DNA of 64,000 nt from DASUPK01 sp963695805 (GCA_963695805.1 CAVOHV010000007.1:62001-126000); one strand, 5' to 3'. Positions 1-8,703 are shown, counted from the first letter of the stretch. Program-made: numbers and translations. Notes: generated by a model from the sequence alone, not told the origin.

Positions 1-406
1 CCAGGATCTGAGCGCGGCGCCGCAGGCTCGAGGTGCCGATTCGCGAGCCCGCCGGCACCTCGCCGAGCGAATCGACATGGCCCACGTAGGCGTCGCGAGG
101 ATCCTCGCGCTCCGGCACGCCGGCGATCTCGAGGTCCTCCGGCAGGTCCGTCGGCAGGTCCTTGGCCGAATGCACCCCGAGGTCGACCTCGCCGTCGAGC
201 AGCGCCCGCTCGATCTCCCTTACGAATCGGGCCTTGTCCCCACCTGATTCGATGCGAGGGCGCGCGTCAGCGCGACCCGTTTCAGGCTGGTCGGACGTCT
301 TGATCGGCACCACCTCGGCGCCGCCGAGTGCCTTGGCGACTGCGTTCGCCTGGGCCAGGGCGAGTGCGCTGCCGCGCGTCCCGAGACGGAGTGGCCGCTC
401 AGCCAC
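1..406 (-). CDS. hemC: Hydroxymethylbilane synthase (porphobilinogen deaminase), 5' part only
   Basis: This gene polymerises four porphobilinogens into hydroxymethylbilane in cytoplasmic heme synthesis. The visible N-terminal part reads RLGTRGSALALAQA, then a KTSD segment, GGDKARFVREIE, GEVDLGVHSAKDLPT and GTSSLRRRAQ, all typical of the family. The rest, including the cofactor-binding cysteine, lies beyond position 1. I prefer the GTG at 406, because the protein then begins MAERPLRLGTRGS and overlaps the hemA stop by 8 bases, as expected for a coupled operon. An in-frame ATG at 430 would add eight residues. The family call is firm; the start is moderately sure. Confidence 0.93.
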   Translation of the reverse strand, partial: MAERPLRLGTRGSALALAQANAVAKALGGAEVVPIKTSDQPETGRADARPRIESGGDKARFVREIERALLDGEVDLGVHSAKDLPTDLPEDLEIAGVPEREDPRDAYVGHVDSLGEVPAGSRIGTSSLRRRAQIL

Positions 407-1748
407 GCTCGCTGCGACGACGCCTCTCATCGAGGGAGGCGACGTCCGCGCCCTCGCCGGAGTCGGCGTCGGGCTCGGTGCCGGCATCGAGCCCGAAGAG
501 CTCGCGGAGCGCGCTGACCTGGAGATACGCGTCCTCGCGATCGGCCGCGCCCTTCAGACGCACCGTCGGCTCGTGCAGGAGTCGGTTGGCGATCGCGTGG
601 GCGAGCATCTCGACACGCTCGCGGTCGGTCGCCGACAGGCTCTCCCAGCGGGTCGTGTTCTCGGCCAGGACCTGCGAGACGATCGCGTCGGCGCGCTCCC
701 TCAGCGCTGCGACCGTCGGCATCACCTCCTGAGCGCCCATCCAGCGCTCGAAGCGGCTCAGCTCGGAGTCGAGGATCCCCCCGGCGCGGCGGGCCTCCGC
801 CTCGCGGCCGGACGCGTTCCGCTCGACGATCGCCTGCACCTCGTCGACGTCGTAGAGGCTGACCCCCTCGATCTCCCGGCACTCCGGATCGATGTCGCGC
901 GGGACCGCGAGGTCGATGACCAGCAGGGGCGCAGGGTCGCGCTGGTCCATGATCAGCTCGAGCTCTGAGCGCTCGATCAGGTGGTGGGGCGAGTTGGTCG
1001 TCGAGACGACGATGTCCGCGCTCGCCAGCTGCGCCGGGAGCTCGTCGATCCGGACCGCGTGGCCGCCGAAGCGCTCGGCCAGCGAGATCGCCCGGTTGTA
1101 GCCGCGGTTGGCGATGAAGACGGCGTCCGAGCCGCGCGCCGCGAGGGCGCGGGCGGTGAGCTCGGAGGTCTCGCCCGCTCCGATCAAGAGGACCCGCCGC
1201 GCGGAGAGATCGCCGAGGTTCCTCTGGGCGAGCTCGACCGCGACCGATGGGATCGAGACGCCCTTCTCCCCGACCGCGGTCTCGGTCCGCACGCGCTTTC
1301 CCGCCGCGAGGGCGCCGCGGAACATCCGGTTCAGGATCGGACCGCTGGCGCCCTCGACAAGCGCCAGCTCGTAGGCACGCTTCACCTGGCCCTGGATCTC
1401 GGCCTCGCCGAGGATCATCGAGTCGAGGCCCGCCGTGACCCGGTAGAGATGTCTCGCGGCGTCGGCGTCGCGCAGCGAGTAGAGCGGGCCGAGCAGCTCG
1501 GTCGGCGGGATCCCGGCCTCCCTGGCGAGGACGCCGAGCCCCGCGGTCTCAGCCTCGACCGAGTCGGTGGCGACCAGGTAGAGCTCGGTGCGGTTGCAGG
1601 TGGAAAGCGCGAGGGCCTCGCTGATCGGCTCCTCGGAGACGAGCGCGTTCAGCACTCCGGCCGCACGACCTTCGGTGAGAGCGAGCTGCTCGCGCAGAGC
1701 CAGCGAGGCGGTGTGGTGGGAGACACCCAGGACGAGGAGGCCGCTCAT
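399..1748 (-). CDS. hemA: Glutamyl-tRNA reductase
   Basis: It reduces glutamyl-tRNA(Glu) to glutamate-1-semialdehyde with NADPH, the first committed step of C5 heme synthesis. The start reads GVSHHTASLALRE and is followed by STCNRTELY, whose Cys51 is the expected thioester nucleophile. Around residues 170-200 the NADPH-binding segment VLLIGAGETSELTARAL is seen, and the C-terminal dimerisation region follows. At 449 residues the length is normal. It overlaps the ccmD-like gene by 4 bases (ATGA) and hemC by 8 bases, so translation is probably coupled. The order ccmABCD-hemA-hemC suggests joint control of heme supply and heme export. Confidence 0.96.
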   Translation of the reverse strand: MSGLLVLGVSHHTASLALREQLALTEGRAAGVLNALVSEEPISEALALSTCNRTELYLVATDSVEAETAGLGVLAREAGIPPTELLGPLYSLRDADAARHLYRVTAGLDSMILGEAEIQGQVKRAYELALVEGASGPILNRMFRGALAAGKRVRTETAVGEKGVSIPSVAVELAQRNLGDLSARRVLLIGAGETSELTARALAARGSDAVFIANRGYNRAISLAERFGGHAVRIDELPAQLASADIVVSTTNSPHHLIERSELELIMDQRDPAPLLVIDLAVPRDIDPECREIEGVSLYDVDEVQAIVERNASGREAEARRAGGILDSELSRFERWMGAQEVMPTVAALRERADAIVSQVLAENTTRWESLSATDRERVEMLAHAIANRLLHEPTVRLKGAADREDAYLQVSALRELFGLDAGTEPDADSGEGADVASLDERRRRSERG

Positions 1749-1987
1749 CGCTCCCCCTGACGGACTGTCTCGATCTCGCGCTCGCGCTCGTGGATCTCGC
1801 CGACGTCGTGCTCCGGCTGACGCGCCTGGTGCCGGTCGGCGAGGTCTGCGAGGGACCCGAGCTCGCGCTGGATGCGGGCCAGCTTCGCGGCCATGATCGC
1901 CACGTAGATCAAGAGCAGGAGGAGGAAGACGAGATAGGCCCCGCCCACGTAGCGGTCGGCGTCCTCGATTGCAAGCAGCGGGATCAC
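1745..1987 (-). CDS. ccmD: CcmD-like small membrane protein
   Basis: This is an 80-residue protein with one hydrophobic segment (about residues 14-35, GGAYLVFLLLLLIYVAIM) followed by a charged tail ending EREREIETVRQGER. Size, topology and position right after ccmC fit CcmD, the small subunit that helps release heme-loaded CcmE from CcmABC. Sequence identity in this family is always weak, so the call rests mainly on context. The GTG start at 1987 overlaps the ccmC stop by 4 bases (GTGA), and its own TGA overlaps the hemA ATG. A longer frame upstream is only ccmC read out of frame. Confidence 0.72.
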   Translation of the reverse strand: MIPLLAIEDADRYVGGAYLVFLLLLLIYVAIMAAKLARIQRELGSLADLADRHQARQPEHDVGEIHEREREIETVRQGER

Positions 1988-2679
1988 GCCGTCGCCTCCA
2001 GAGCCCGGCGGATCCGCTTCAGGTTCGCCGAGGCGGCCTTCGAATCGAGCTCGAACCAGACCAGGGTCGTCCAGAGCAGCGCCATCCCGGCGAGGCAGAC
2101 GAGGAACGGGAACAGCATCGAATCGGGCAGGCCGCCGGTGGAGGAGAAGGTGCGCGGATGGATCAGCGGCTGTGCGAGGCGGACCGCGAGGAAGTTGAGC
2201 GGCACGAAGGCGCCGGCGGTGATCGCGAACACCGAGGCGTAGCGGGCCTGGCGGTCGCGGTCCTCGATCGCGTAGCGCAGGGGGTAGTACGTCGCATAGA
2301 GCAGGAAGACGATCAGGAAGCTGACCAGGGTCGGCTCCTTCCACTCCCACCAGACGCCCCAGGAACCCTTGGCCCAGATCGCGCCGGTGAGGAGCACGGC
2401 GAGCCCGAAGATCACGGAGATGTGAATGGAGACGTAGGAGCGGGCGTCGTGCTTGGGGTCGCCGGTGCGCAAATGGCGGATCGCGTGGATCGCCGCAACG
2501 ATCCAGCCGCCCAAGGCCACAGTCGCGAGTGGGACGTGCAGATAGAAGATCTTCTGGATGAAGCCTTGATCGGCATCCTCGGGGGCGGCGAAGAAGGCCA
2601 GCGCGTACCCCGCGGCCATCACCAGGACGGTGGCGGTCGCCAGGCGGCGCAGCGTGATCGATTTGAGGGCGTTGGCCAT
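1984..2679 (-). CDS. ccmC: Heme exporter membrane protein CcmC
   Basis: CcmC presents heme to the chaperone CcmE on the outer face of the cytoplasmic membrane during c-type cytochrome maturation. The 231-residue protein has about six hydrophobic helices, the tryptophan-rich WGVWWEWKEPTL motif of the family (about residues 105-118) and conserved histidines in loops on either side (FYLHVP and the PLIHPRT segment). It lies 13 bases after ccmB and overlaps the ccmD-like gene. No ccmE, ccmF or ccmH is visible in the window, so the rest of the maturation machinery must be elsewhere. Confidence 0.93.
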   Translation of the reverse strand: MANALKSITLRRLATATVLVMAAGYALAFFAAPEDADQGFIQKIFYLHVPLATVALGGWIVAAIHAIRHLRTGDPKHDARSYVSIHISVIFGLAVLLTGAIWAKGSWGVWWEWKEPTLVSFLIVFLLYATYYPLRYAIEDRDRQARYASVFAITAGAFVPLNFLAVRLAQPLIHPRTFSSTGGLPDSMLFPFLVCLAGMALLWTTLVWFELDSKAASANLKRIRRALEATA

Positions 2680-2692
2680 CCGGTGTCCCTGG

Positions 2693-3361
2693 CTAGTCGT
2701 CCAGCAGGAAGTCGAAGGTCGCGTAGCCGACCAGGAGGAAGATCAAATCGTAGAGGCCGAGCAATCCAAGCCATGTACCGAAGCGCCCGTAGTCGGGGCC
2801 GCCCGCGGCCAGCAGGTGCTCGCCAGCCCCGGCGGTCGCGATGACCAGGGGTATCAGCAGCGGCAGCAGGATCAGCGGCCCCAGCAGGTCCCGGGCGCTC
2901 GACATCGTCGCGATCGTGGAGATCAGGGTTCCGGTCGCGGCCAGGCCGACGTTCGCCAGCAGGAGAACGAGGGCGAAGGGGAGCAGCCCAGAGGCCGAGT
3001 CGAGGAAGAAGAGCGCAAAGATCGGGACGGCGACCAGCTCGAGGACCACTAGGTAGATCACCAGGGCGCTCGCCTTGGCCGCGAAAAGGACGGTGCGGTC
3101 GACCGGCGCGAGCCGTACGAGGTCGAATCCGCCCTCCTCGCGCTCGGGGACGAACAGCCGGTTGATGGCGAGCAGCGCAGCGAACAGCAGCGTCGGGATC
3201 AGGACTCCGGCCGCCAGCTCGCCGTTCAGGCTGGTCCGATCGAGGCCGAAGCGGAAGATGACGAAGGCGGTGACGGCGAACAGGGCCATCGCCGGCAGGG
3301 AGCGAAGGGTGCGCAGCTCCACCCGCAGGTCCTTGCGCAGTAGCGCGGAGAACGGGGTCAT
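2693..3361 (-). CDS. ccmB: Heme exporter membrane protein CcmB
   Basis: This is the membrane subunit that pairs with the CcmA ATPase in the CcmABCD complex. The 222-residue protein begins with a basic LLRKDLRVELRTLRSLP segment typical of CcmB and has about six hydrophobic helices, including GVLIPTLLFAALLAINRLF and PLILLPLLIPLVIATAGAG. The ATG at 3361 overlaps the ccmA stop by 4 bases. Its place between ccmA and ccmC supports the call. Confidence 0.92.
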   Translation of the reverse strand: MTPFSALLRKDLRVELRTLRSLPAMALFAVTAFVIFRFGLDRTSLNGELAAGVLIPTLLFAALLAINRLFVPEREEGGFDLVRLAPVDRTVLFAAKASALVIYLVVLELVAVPIFALFFLDSASGLLPFALVLLLANVGLAATGTLISTIATMSSARDLLGPLILLPLLIPLVIATAGAGEHLLAAGGPDYGRFGTWLGLLGLYDLIFLLVGYATFDFLLDD

Positions 3362-4032
3362 CCCAGCTCCAGGACGAAGTCCGCCGCTTCCGTGGCGGCT
3401 CCCCGTTCGTGGCTGACCACCACGCGCGTCCGGCCGTCACCGGCGGCAATCAGAGGAGCGATCCGGAGCCGGGCCTCGGGATCGAGATGGGCGTCGGGCT
3501 CGTCGAGCAGGAGCAGCTCCGGCTCGTGGAGCACGGCCCGGCAGATGTCGATCCGCTGCTTCATCCCAGCGGAGAGCTCCGCGACGCGGTCGTCCGCCCG
3601 AACGCTCATGCCGACCCCCTCGAGCAGGACCTCGATCCGCGGCCCGGCCACCTCCGATCCGATCCCGTGCAGCGCGGCCACCAGCTCGAGGTTCTCGCGG
3701 GGGGTCAGGTCGCGGTAGAGCAGCGGATCATGGCCCAGATATCCGACGCGGCCGCGAAGCCGGTGGGTCTCCTTGGGCAGGTCGCAGCCGAGCACCGAGA
3801 CCTCACCCGAGCTCGGCCGCAGGAGGCCGGCCAGGATCCGAAGGAGCGTGGACTTGCCCGATCCATTCGGCCCGAGGACCGCGAGGTTCCCTCCAGGGTC
3901 GACCCTGAGGTCGACGCCGTCGAGCGCGGTGCGGTCCCCGAAGTCGCGCCTCAACCCGACCAGCTCGATCGCCGGCTCGAGCGGCCGACTCACCTCAGGC
4001 GAGCGTATCTCCACGGCCATCCGCTCCATCAT
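3358..4032 (-). CDS. ccmA: Heme exporter ATPase CcmA
   Basis: ABC ATPase of the CcmABCD complex; ATP hydrolysis releases holo-CcmE. Motifs seen: Walker A LGPNGSGKST (about residues 53-62), signature LSAGMKQR, Walker B LLLLDEPDAHLD and the switch histidine in VVVSHERG. The length of 224 residues is normal. It is the first gene of the ccm-hem run. The start is uncertain: M1, M2 and M6 are all possible and none has a well-spaced ribosome-binding site. The C-terminus overlaps ccmB. Confidence 0.92.
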   Translation of the reverse strand: MMERMAVEIRSPEVSRPLEPAIELVGLRRDFGDRTALDGVDLRVDPGGNLAVLGPNGSGKSTLLRILAGLLRPSSGEVSVLGCDLPKETHRLRGRVGYLGHDPLLYRDLTPRENLELVAALHGIGSEVAGPRIEVLLEGVGMSVRADDRVAELSAGMKQRIDICRAVLHEPELLLLDEPDAHLDPEARLRIAPLIAAGDGRTRVVVSHERGAATEAADFVLELG

Positions 4033-4068
4033 CGAAGCGAATCTAGCGGTGTGAGGCTCGGCCGGCGC

Positions 4069-4959
4069 CTAGGCGCGGAGGCAGTAGCCGTAGGCCGTCA
4101 GGGTGGCCCCGGAGCCCCAGTTGAAGCCCGAGGCCGACCAGGTGCCGTCCTGGTTGATCATGCCGTTCGTCAGGAAGGTGGTGATCGAGCCGTTGCCGCT
4201 GAAGCCGCCGGCCGTCATCCGCGTTCCCGGCGGGCAGACTGGGGTGGTCGTGGTCCCGTAACCGAGGGCGAGGGAGGTCGAATTCGAGACCTCGCTCACC
4301 AGCGATCGCTTGCTCCGCGTGCAATAGGCGATCGCGGTCAGCTCCCCGCCGAAGTCGCCGAAGGCGTGGCCGACGACGCGCCAGGACTTGTCGGAGATCG
4401 CGCGGGATTCGATCACGTAGTTGCCGCCCCGTGAGGTGAAATCGGTCCGCTGGAACCCGCCCGAGAAGAGGTGACGACGGCCGGGGCAGGTCGCGACGAC
4501 CGTCTTGGTCTGCCCGGGCTTGACGTACTTGGTGTTGTGGGGCGGGGTCACGTGCCCGAGCCGTGGGCCGCAGGCGACCTGCAGGGTCACACTGCGTGCC
4601 TGAGTGCTGCGGTGGTCGGGGTCGTAGAGCACCGCCGTGACGTGCCAGCCGCGCTGGACTCCGAGTCGCTCGTAGGAGTGGGGGTAGACGCCCTCGCCAC
4701 CTGCGGTCGGTGGTGGGGTGCTGGTCATGCCGCCCCCAAGCGGACGCTGCTTGCCCGGACAGCCGACTGTCAGCCGGCGCTTCTCATCCGGCCTGGAGAG
4801 GGTGAAGCTCTGGCTCCTCATCGTGACGCCGCCTGAAACCCTCGCCTTCGAGCTGTGCGCGCCGCCCGCGAGGGCGGAGGCCGCGCCGAGAACGACAACC
4901 AGCGAGAACAGTAGGCCGGCGGTCACAAACAGTGCGAGGGAGCGTCGTGTGAGGGTCAT
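4069..4959 (-). CDS. Secreted protein with three Cys-bounded repeats
   Basis: I do not recognise a named family. From M at 4959 the protein begins MTLTRRSLALFVTAGLLF and continues hydrophobic to ALAGGAHS, a classical signal peptide; an ATG 24 bases upstream adds MQPVNYRA and looks less likely. The mature part holds three degenerate modules of about 60 residues. Each opens with Cys-Pro-x-Gly or CPPG, then a GG turn (LGGGM, FSGGF, TAGGF), and ends with a Trp and an aliphatic-A-x-Cys strand (LQVACG, IAYCT, YGYCL). The paired cysteines suggest one disulfide per module. It is the gene before ccmA on the same strand, but nothing shows a functional link. Confidence 0.75.
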   Translation of the reverse strand: MTLTRRSLALFVTAGLLFSLVVVLGAASALAGGAHSSKARVSGGVTMRSQSFTLSRPDEKRRLTVGCPGKQRPLGGGMTSTPPPTAGGEGVYPHSYERLGVQRGWHVTAVLYDPDHRSTQARSVTLQVACGPRLGHVTPPHNTKYVKPGQTKTVVATCPGRRHLFSGGFQRTDFTSRGGNYVIESRAISDKSWRVVGHAFGDFGGELTAIAYCTRSKRSLVSEVSNSTSLALGYGTTTTPVCPPGTRMTAGGFSGNGSITTFLTNGMINQDGTWSASGFNWGSGATLTAYGYCLRA

Positions 4960-5367
4960 GGCTCGGTAATTGACGGGTTGCATCGCGCCAACTGCACGTA
5001 TCGGCCATTTGCTGGCGGCACTTGAGCGACTGTCAGTTACTTGGCCCCATGGACGTCTGCATGCCAGTACTCAAAAAGAACCCGTTACCGGAACCAAAAT
5101 CACGCAGACGGCATAGGACGAACTCGTCAAACCTTCCTCTTTCGTTGCTTACGGGGTTAGCTGACGGGCTCGCGCTGAAAGATTGCGCTACGCGGCAGAC
5201 TCGCCGCGATTCGCCCCAACTTGTGGTTCCCCCGATCTCGTGCCTAATCCTTTGGCCTGAGATTCAGCGGAAGTGCGCGCGGAAAGTTAGCAAACCGCCC
5301 GGGCTTACCACCCACTATTCAGGTCGCCCTCCCTATTTGCGCCAAAAACGGGGCGAACTGCCGGGTG
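4960..5367. other. Intergenic region of visibly lower GC, no gene supported
   Basis: About 400 bases between two minus-strand genes. The base composition is clearly less GC-rich than the surroundings, with A/T runs such as CAAAAAGAACCCG. A 125-codon plus-strand frame (5022-5399) crosses it, but it has low-complexity, non-family sequence and runs into the end of the aldehyde dehydrogenase, so I do not call it. The region should hold the promoter of the secreted protein and the terminator of the dehydrogenase. I could not find a convincing hairpin. Confidence 0.5.
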
Positions 5368-7053
5368 CTACGAGCCTTTGCGCATGGTCCGGCGGGTGAC
5401 TTCGACCAGCGGGCGAATCCCCTCCCGCAGGGCCTGGAGGCGGTTCCCGTTGCGGCTGTACAGCAGCTGCGCCGAGTAGCGAATGGCATCACCCAGCTTG
5501 CGGTCGTAGGGCTGCCACCACAGGTCCCTCGCCCAGCCCGGCTCCCAGGCGAGCTGCTTGATGTTCACGCACTCGTAGAAGCCGAACTTGGAGTGCGAGC
5601 GACCGAGGCCGGAGTCCTTGACTCCGCCCCAGGCACAGACGCAGGCGCCGTGCGAGAAGGAGTGGTCGTTGATCCACACCATCCCCGACTCGATCTGGTG
5701 TGCCATGCGCTCGCCCTTCGCGCGGTCCTTGGTCCAGATCGATGCCCCGAGCCCGAACTCCGAGTCGTTGGCAAGCTCGATCGCCTCCTCCTCGGAGTTG
5801 ACCGTGACGATCGGGAGCACCGGACCGAAGATCTCCTCTTTCATGATCCGCATCTCGTGCGTGACGCCGGTGAGCACGACCGGCGCGATGAAGCTGCCCT
5901 TCATCCCCTCGACCTCGGTGGGGCCACCCGTGAGCTTCGTGGCCCCGCTCTCGACCGCGTCGTCGACCAGCTCGGTGACGATCTTCGCCTGGTCCTCGGA
6001 GACCATTGGGCCGATCTCCGTGGTCCACCCGCGTGGGTCACCCACCGTGAGCCGCTCCGTCTCGCGGACGACTCCCTGGACGAAGGCATCGGCGACGTCG
6101 CGGTGCACGTAGACACGCTCGATCCCCGAGCAGGTCTGCCCGGCGTTCGCGAAACCGCCCCAGACGGCGCCGGAGATCGCGTTGGCGAGGTCCGCGTCGG
6201 GACAGACGATCTGTGGGTCCTTGCCGCCGAGCTCGAGCACCGAGCCCTTCATGCGCTTGGCGCACTCAACGCCGACCTTGCGGCCGACCTCGACCGAGCC
6301 GGTGAAGAAGATCTTGCCTGCGGTGGACTTGACCAGCGCATCGCCGATCCTGCCGCCGCCGTGGATGGTGCGCACGAGGCCCTCTGGCAACCCGGCCTTC
6401 TCGAAGGTCTGGCGGATCCGCTCGCCGATCAGCGGGGTGAGGCTGGCCGGCTTCAGGACCACACCGTTGCCCGCCATCAGGGCGATCGCGACCTCGCCGA
6501 AGGGAATCGACCAAGGATAGTTCCAGGGGGCGATCACCCCCACGACGCCGATCGGCTCGAAGGTGATCTTGGCGCTCTTCGACTTCAGGAAGAGCGGCAT
6601 CGAGAGCTTCTCGTCGGCGAGGATCTCCGGGCCGTTGTCGGCGATCCACTTCAGGGAGTCGACCGTCGGCAGCAGCTCCATCGTGTAGCTCTCCACACGC
6701 GGCTTGCCCTGCTCGTTGGTGAGCAGCTCGGCGATCTCATCCAGGTCCTCGAGCAGGACGTCGCCCGCGCGGCGCATATAGCGGGCGCGGTCCTCGAGCG
6801 AGAGCGCCGCCCAGAAGGGCTGCACCTCGGCGACGTCGTCGACCACCGCCTGCACCTTGGCCGGGGTGAGCGTCTCGACGGTCCCGACCAGCTCTCCCGT
6901 CGCCGGGTTGAACGACCCCAGACCAGCCTTGGACTTGGCGCCCTTTGCCGACGTCGCCTTCTTGCGCGACTTGGCGGGCTCGGCGCCGTTGCCGCTCCTG
7001 CCGCTGGCGCCTGACTTCCGGCTCGTGCCGGTCTTGCTGGAGCTCGCCTCCAT
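5368..7053 (-). CDS. Aldehyde dehydrogenase with basic N-terminal extension
   Basis: NAD(P)-dependent aldehyde dehydrogenase that oxidises an unknown aldehyde to an acid. Seen: APWNYPWSIPFGE, the nucleotide-binding FFTGSVEVGRKV, the general-base segment LELGGKDPQ, the catalytic cysteine in NAGQTCSGIERV, and the EEIFGPVLPI motif. At 561 residues it is longer than the usual 480-500. Residues 1 to about 45 are rich in Ser, Lys, Ala and Gly (KSRKKATSAKGAKSKAG), like a histone H1 tail, and the catalytic domain starts near FNPATGELV. The C-terminus also runs on with an Arg-rich segment. The substrate cannot be told from sequence. Confidence 0.9.
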   Translation of the reverse strand: MEASSSKTGTSRKSGASGRSGNGAEPAKSRKKATSAKGAKSKAGLGSFNPATGELVGTVETLTPAKVQAVVDDVAEVQPFWAALSLEDRARYMRRAGDVLLEDLDEIAELLTNEQGKPRVESYTMELLPTVDSLKWIADNGPEILADEKLSMPLFLKSKSAKITFEPIGVVGVIAPWNYPWSIPFGEVAIALMAGNGVVLKPASLTPLIGERIRQTFEKAGLPEGLVRTIHGGGRIGDALVKSTAGKIFFTGSVEVGRKVGVECAKRMKGSVLELGGKDPQIVCPDADLANAISGAVWGGFANAGQTCSGIERVYVHRDVADAFVQGVVRETERLTVGDPRGWTTEIGPMVSEDQAKIVTELVDDAVESGATKLTGGPTEVEGMKGSFIAPVVLTGVTHEMRIMKEEIFGPVLPIVTVNSEEEAIELANDSEFGLGASIWTKDRAKGERMAHQIESGMVWINDHSFSHGACVCAWGGVKDSGLGRSHSKFGFYECVNIKQLAWEPGWARDLWWQPYDRKLGDAIRYSAQLLYSRNGNRLQALREGIRPLVEVTRRTMRKGS

Positions 7054-7344
7054 CGCCTGCTTCCTCTCGTCGCTTGCGCTCGGTCGAAGGCGATTCTACG
7101 TGGGGAACAGCGGCCTCCCGCCGAGGCCGCTGTCTCCCTCCTCCCACTCTGTAGTCCGACGAAAGAATTGGAGGCCGAGAGCAATCCCCGAGCTCCCGGC
7201 CTCCGTGTCCACTCCCCGGCTTTTTACGCGCCGGCTCCGGCGAACCGCACGAACTACCAGAGCGTCAGACGATCCTCAGAACACGCCCTTCTCCGAAAGG
7301 TTGCGCGATCAGGAAGGTGGGGTTCGAGCGCTCTTAATCTGCGG
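7054..7344. other. Intergenic region between rarA and aldehyde dehydrogenase
   Basis: About 290 bases that carry two inverted repeats and no credible gene. One is the strong hairpin at 7107-7133, listed separately. The other pairs GGAGGCCG at 7170-7177 with CGGCCTCC at 7197-7204. On the minus strand the region lies after the rarA stop and before the dehydrogenase start, so it should contain the end of one transcript and the promoter of the next. Confidence 0.55.
7107..7133 (-). terminator. Probable rho-independent terminator of rarA
   Basis: A perfect 11-base stem, ACAGCGGCCTC paired with GAGGCCGCTGT, has a 5-base loop and lies about 210 bases after the rarA stop in its direction of transcription. 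There is no strong T tract on the minus strand, so it could also be a leader hairpin of the aldehyde dehydrogenase. Confidence 0.45.
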
Positions 7345-8679
7345 CTAACGCTTGCCCAGCAGTTGTCGCAGCCGCTCGAGGCGCTGGCGAAGCCCCGCCT
7401 CGAAGCCCCGCTCCGTCGGCTCGTAGAAGCGCTCGTCCCGCAACGCCTCAGGCGCGAGCGGCTGGTCGCTGACCGCATCGGGCTCGTCGTGCGGGTAGCG
7501 GTAGCCCTCACCGCGGCCGAGCTTGCGGGCGCCGGCGTAGTGGGCGTCCTGAAGGTAGGGAGGGGGTTCCGCCGCGCCGTGCTCGCGTACGTGCGCCGAG
7601 GCCCGCGAGATCGCCCTCGTTGACGCGTTCGACTTCGGTGCGAGCGCCAGGTAGGCGGCCGCCTGGGCGAGGTTGAGGGCGCACTCCGGCAGACCGACGC
7701 GATCGACGGCCTGCGCCGCCGCATTGGCGATCACCAGGGCCTGCGGATCGGCGTTGCCGACGTCCTCGGAGGAGAAGATCACCATCCGTCGCGCGATGAA
7801 GCGCGGGTCCTCGCCACCCTCCAGCATCACCGCGAGGTAGTAGATGGAGGCGTCCACGTCCGACCCGCGAGTCGCCTTGATCCAGGCCGAGATGTAGTCG
7901 TAGTGCTTGTCGCCCTCGCGGTCGTAGAGCAGGGCCTTCCGCTGGAGAGCGTCCTCGACAGCGCCGATCGAGACCTCGCTCTCACCGGCCGCTTGGGTCG
8001 TCTCGACCGCTCGCTCGAGCGCGGCCAGGGCCACCCGCGCATCGCCGCCCGAGCGCCCCGCGAGCACCTGGAGCGCCTCGTCGGGCACCGGCGGCGCGTC
8101 CGGCAGGCCGCGCTCGTCGTTCAGCGCCCGCCTCAGCAGATCCTCGATCTCGTCGTCAGTCAGCGGCCGGAACTCGTAGATCTGGGTGCGCGAGAGGAGG
8201 GCCGAGTTGACCTCGAAGTACGGGTTCTCAGTGGTTGCTCCGATCAGAGTGACGAGGCCCTCCTCCACCGCCGGCAGGAGCGCGTCCTGCTGCGCCTTGT
8301 TGAAGCGGTGGATCTCGTCGAGGAAGAAGATCGTCGGCCGGCCCGACGCGCGCCGCTCCTCGGCGCGGGCGATCACCTCCCGGACCTCGGGCCGCCCGGC
8401 ATTGACCGCCGAGAGCTCCTCGAACGCGCCCTCCACCCGGGCGGCGATGATCCGCGCCAGCGTCGTCTTCCCGGTCCCCGGGGGCCCGTAGAAGATCGCC
8501 GAGTGCGGGTCGCCGGATTCGATCGCGACGCGCAGCGCCGAACCCTCGCCGAGCAGGTGGCTCTGCCCGACGAACTCGTCGAGATCCCGCGGGCGCATTC
8601 TGGTCGCGAGAGGCGCATCATCGGGCGGGACGCCCGTGTGCGGCGCCTCGCCGCCGGTTTCGAACAGACGCTCAGCCAT
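7345..8679 (-). CDS. rarA: Replication-associated recombination protein A (AAA+ ATPase)
   Basis: RarA/MgsA is a clamp-loader-like ATPase that acts at stalled replication forks and interacts with single-strand-binding protein. From MAERLFETGG the 444-residue protein shows Walker A GPPGTGKT (65-72), Walker B IFFLDEIHRFNK, sensor segment LIGATTENPYFEVN, and the C-terminal tetramerisation domain with KATRGSDVDASIYYLA and DAHYAGARKLGRG. The ATG at 8679 is chosen because homologues begin with such a short disordered lead; the much longer open frame upstream is antisense to the chromate transporter. It is divergent from chrA with only 24 bases between the starts. Confidence 0.95.
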   Translation of the reverse strand: MAERLFETGGEAPHTGVPPDDAPLATRMRPRDLDEFVGQSHLLGEGSALRVAIESGDPHSAIFYGPPGTGKTTLARIIAARVEGAFEELSAVNAGRPEVREVIARAEERRASGRPTIFFLDEIHRFNKAQQDALLPAVEEGLVTLIGATTENPYFEVNSALLSRTQIYEFRPLTDDEIEDLLRRALNDERGLPDAPPVPDEALQVLAGRSGGDARVALAALERAVETTQAAGESEVSIGAVEDALQRKALLYDREGDKHYDYISAWIKATRGSDVDASIYYLAVMLEGGEDPRFIARRMVIFSSEDVGNADPQALVIANAAAQAVDRVGLPECALNLAQAAAYLALAPKSNASTRAISRASAHVREHGAAEPPPYLQDAHYAGARKLGRGEGYRYPHDEPDAVSDQPLAPEALRDERFYEPTERGFEAGLRQRLERLRQLLGKR

Positions 8680-8703
8680 GCCGTTCAAGTATGAACCTGC
8701 TGC

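Noticed and set aside
5022..5399. 125-codon plus-strand frame in the AT-richer gap
   Set aside because: Low-complexity sequence with no family features, running into the 3' end of the convergent dehydrogenase.
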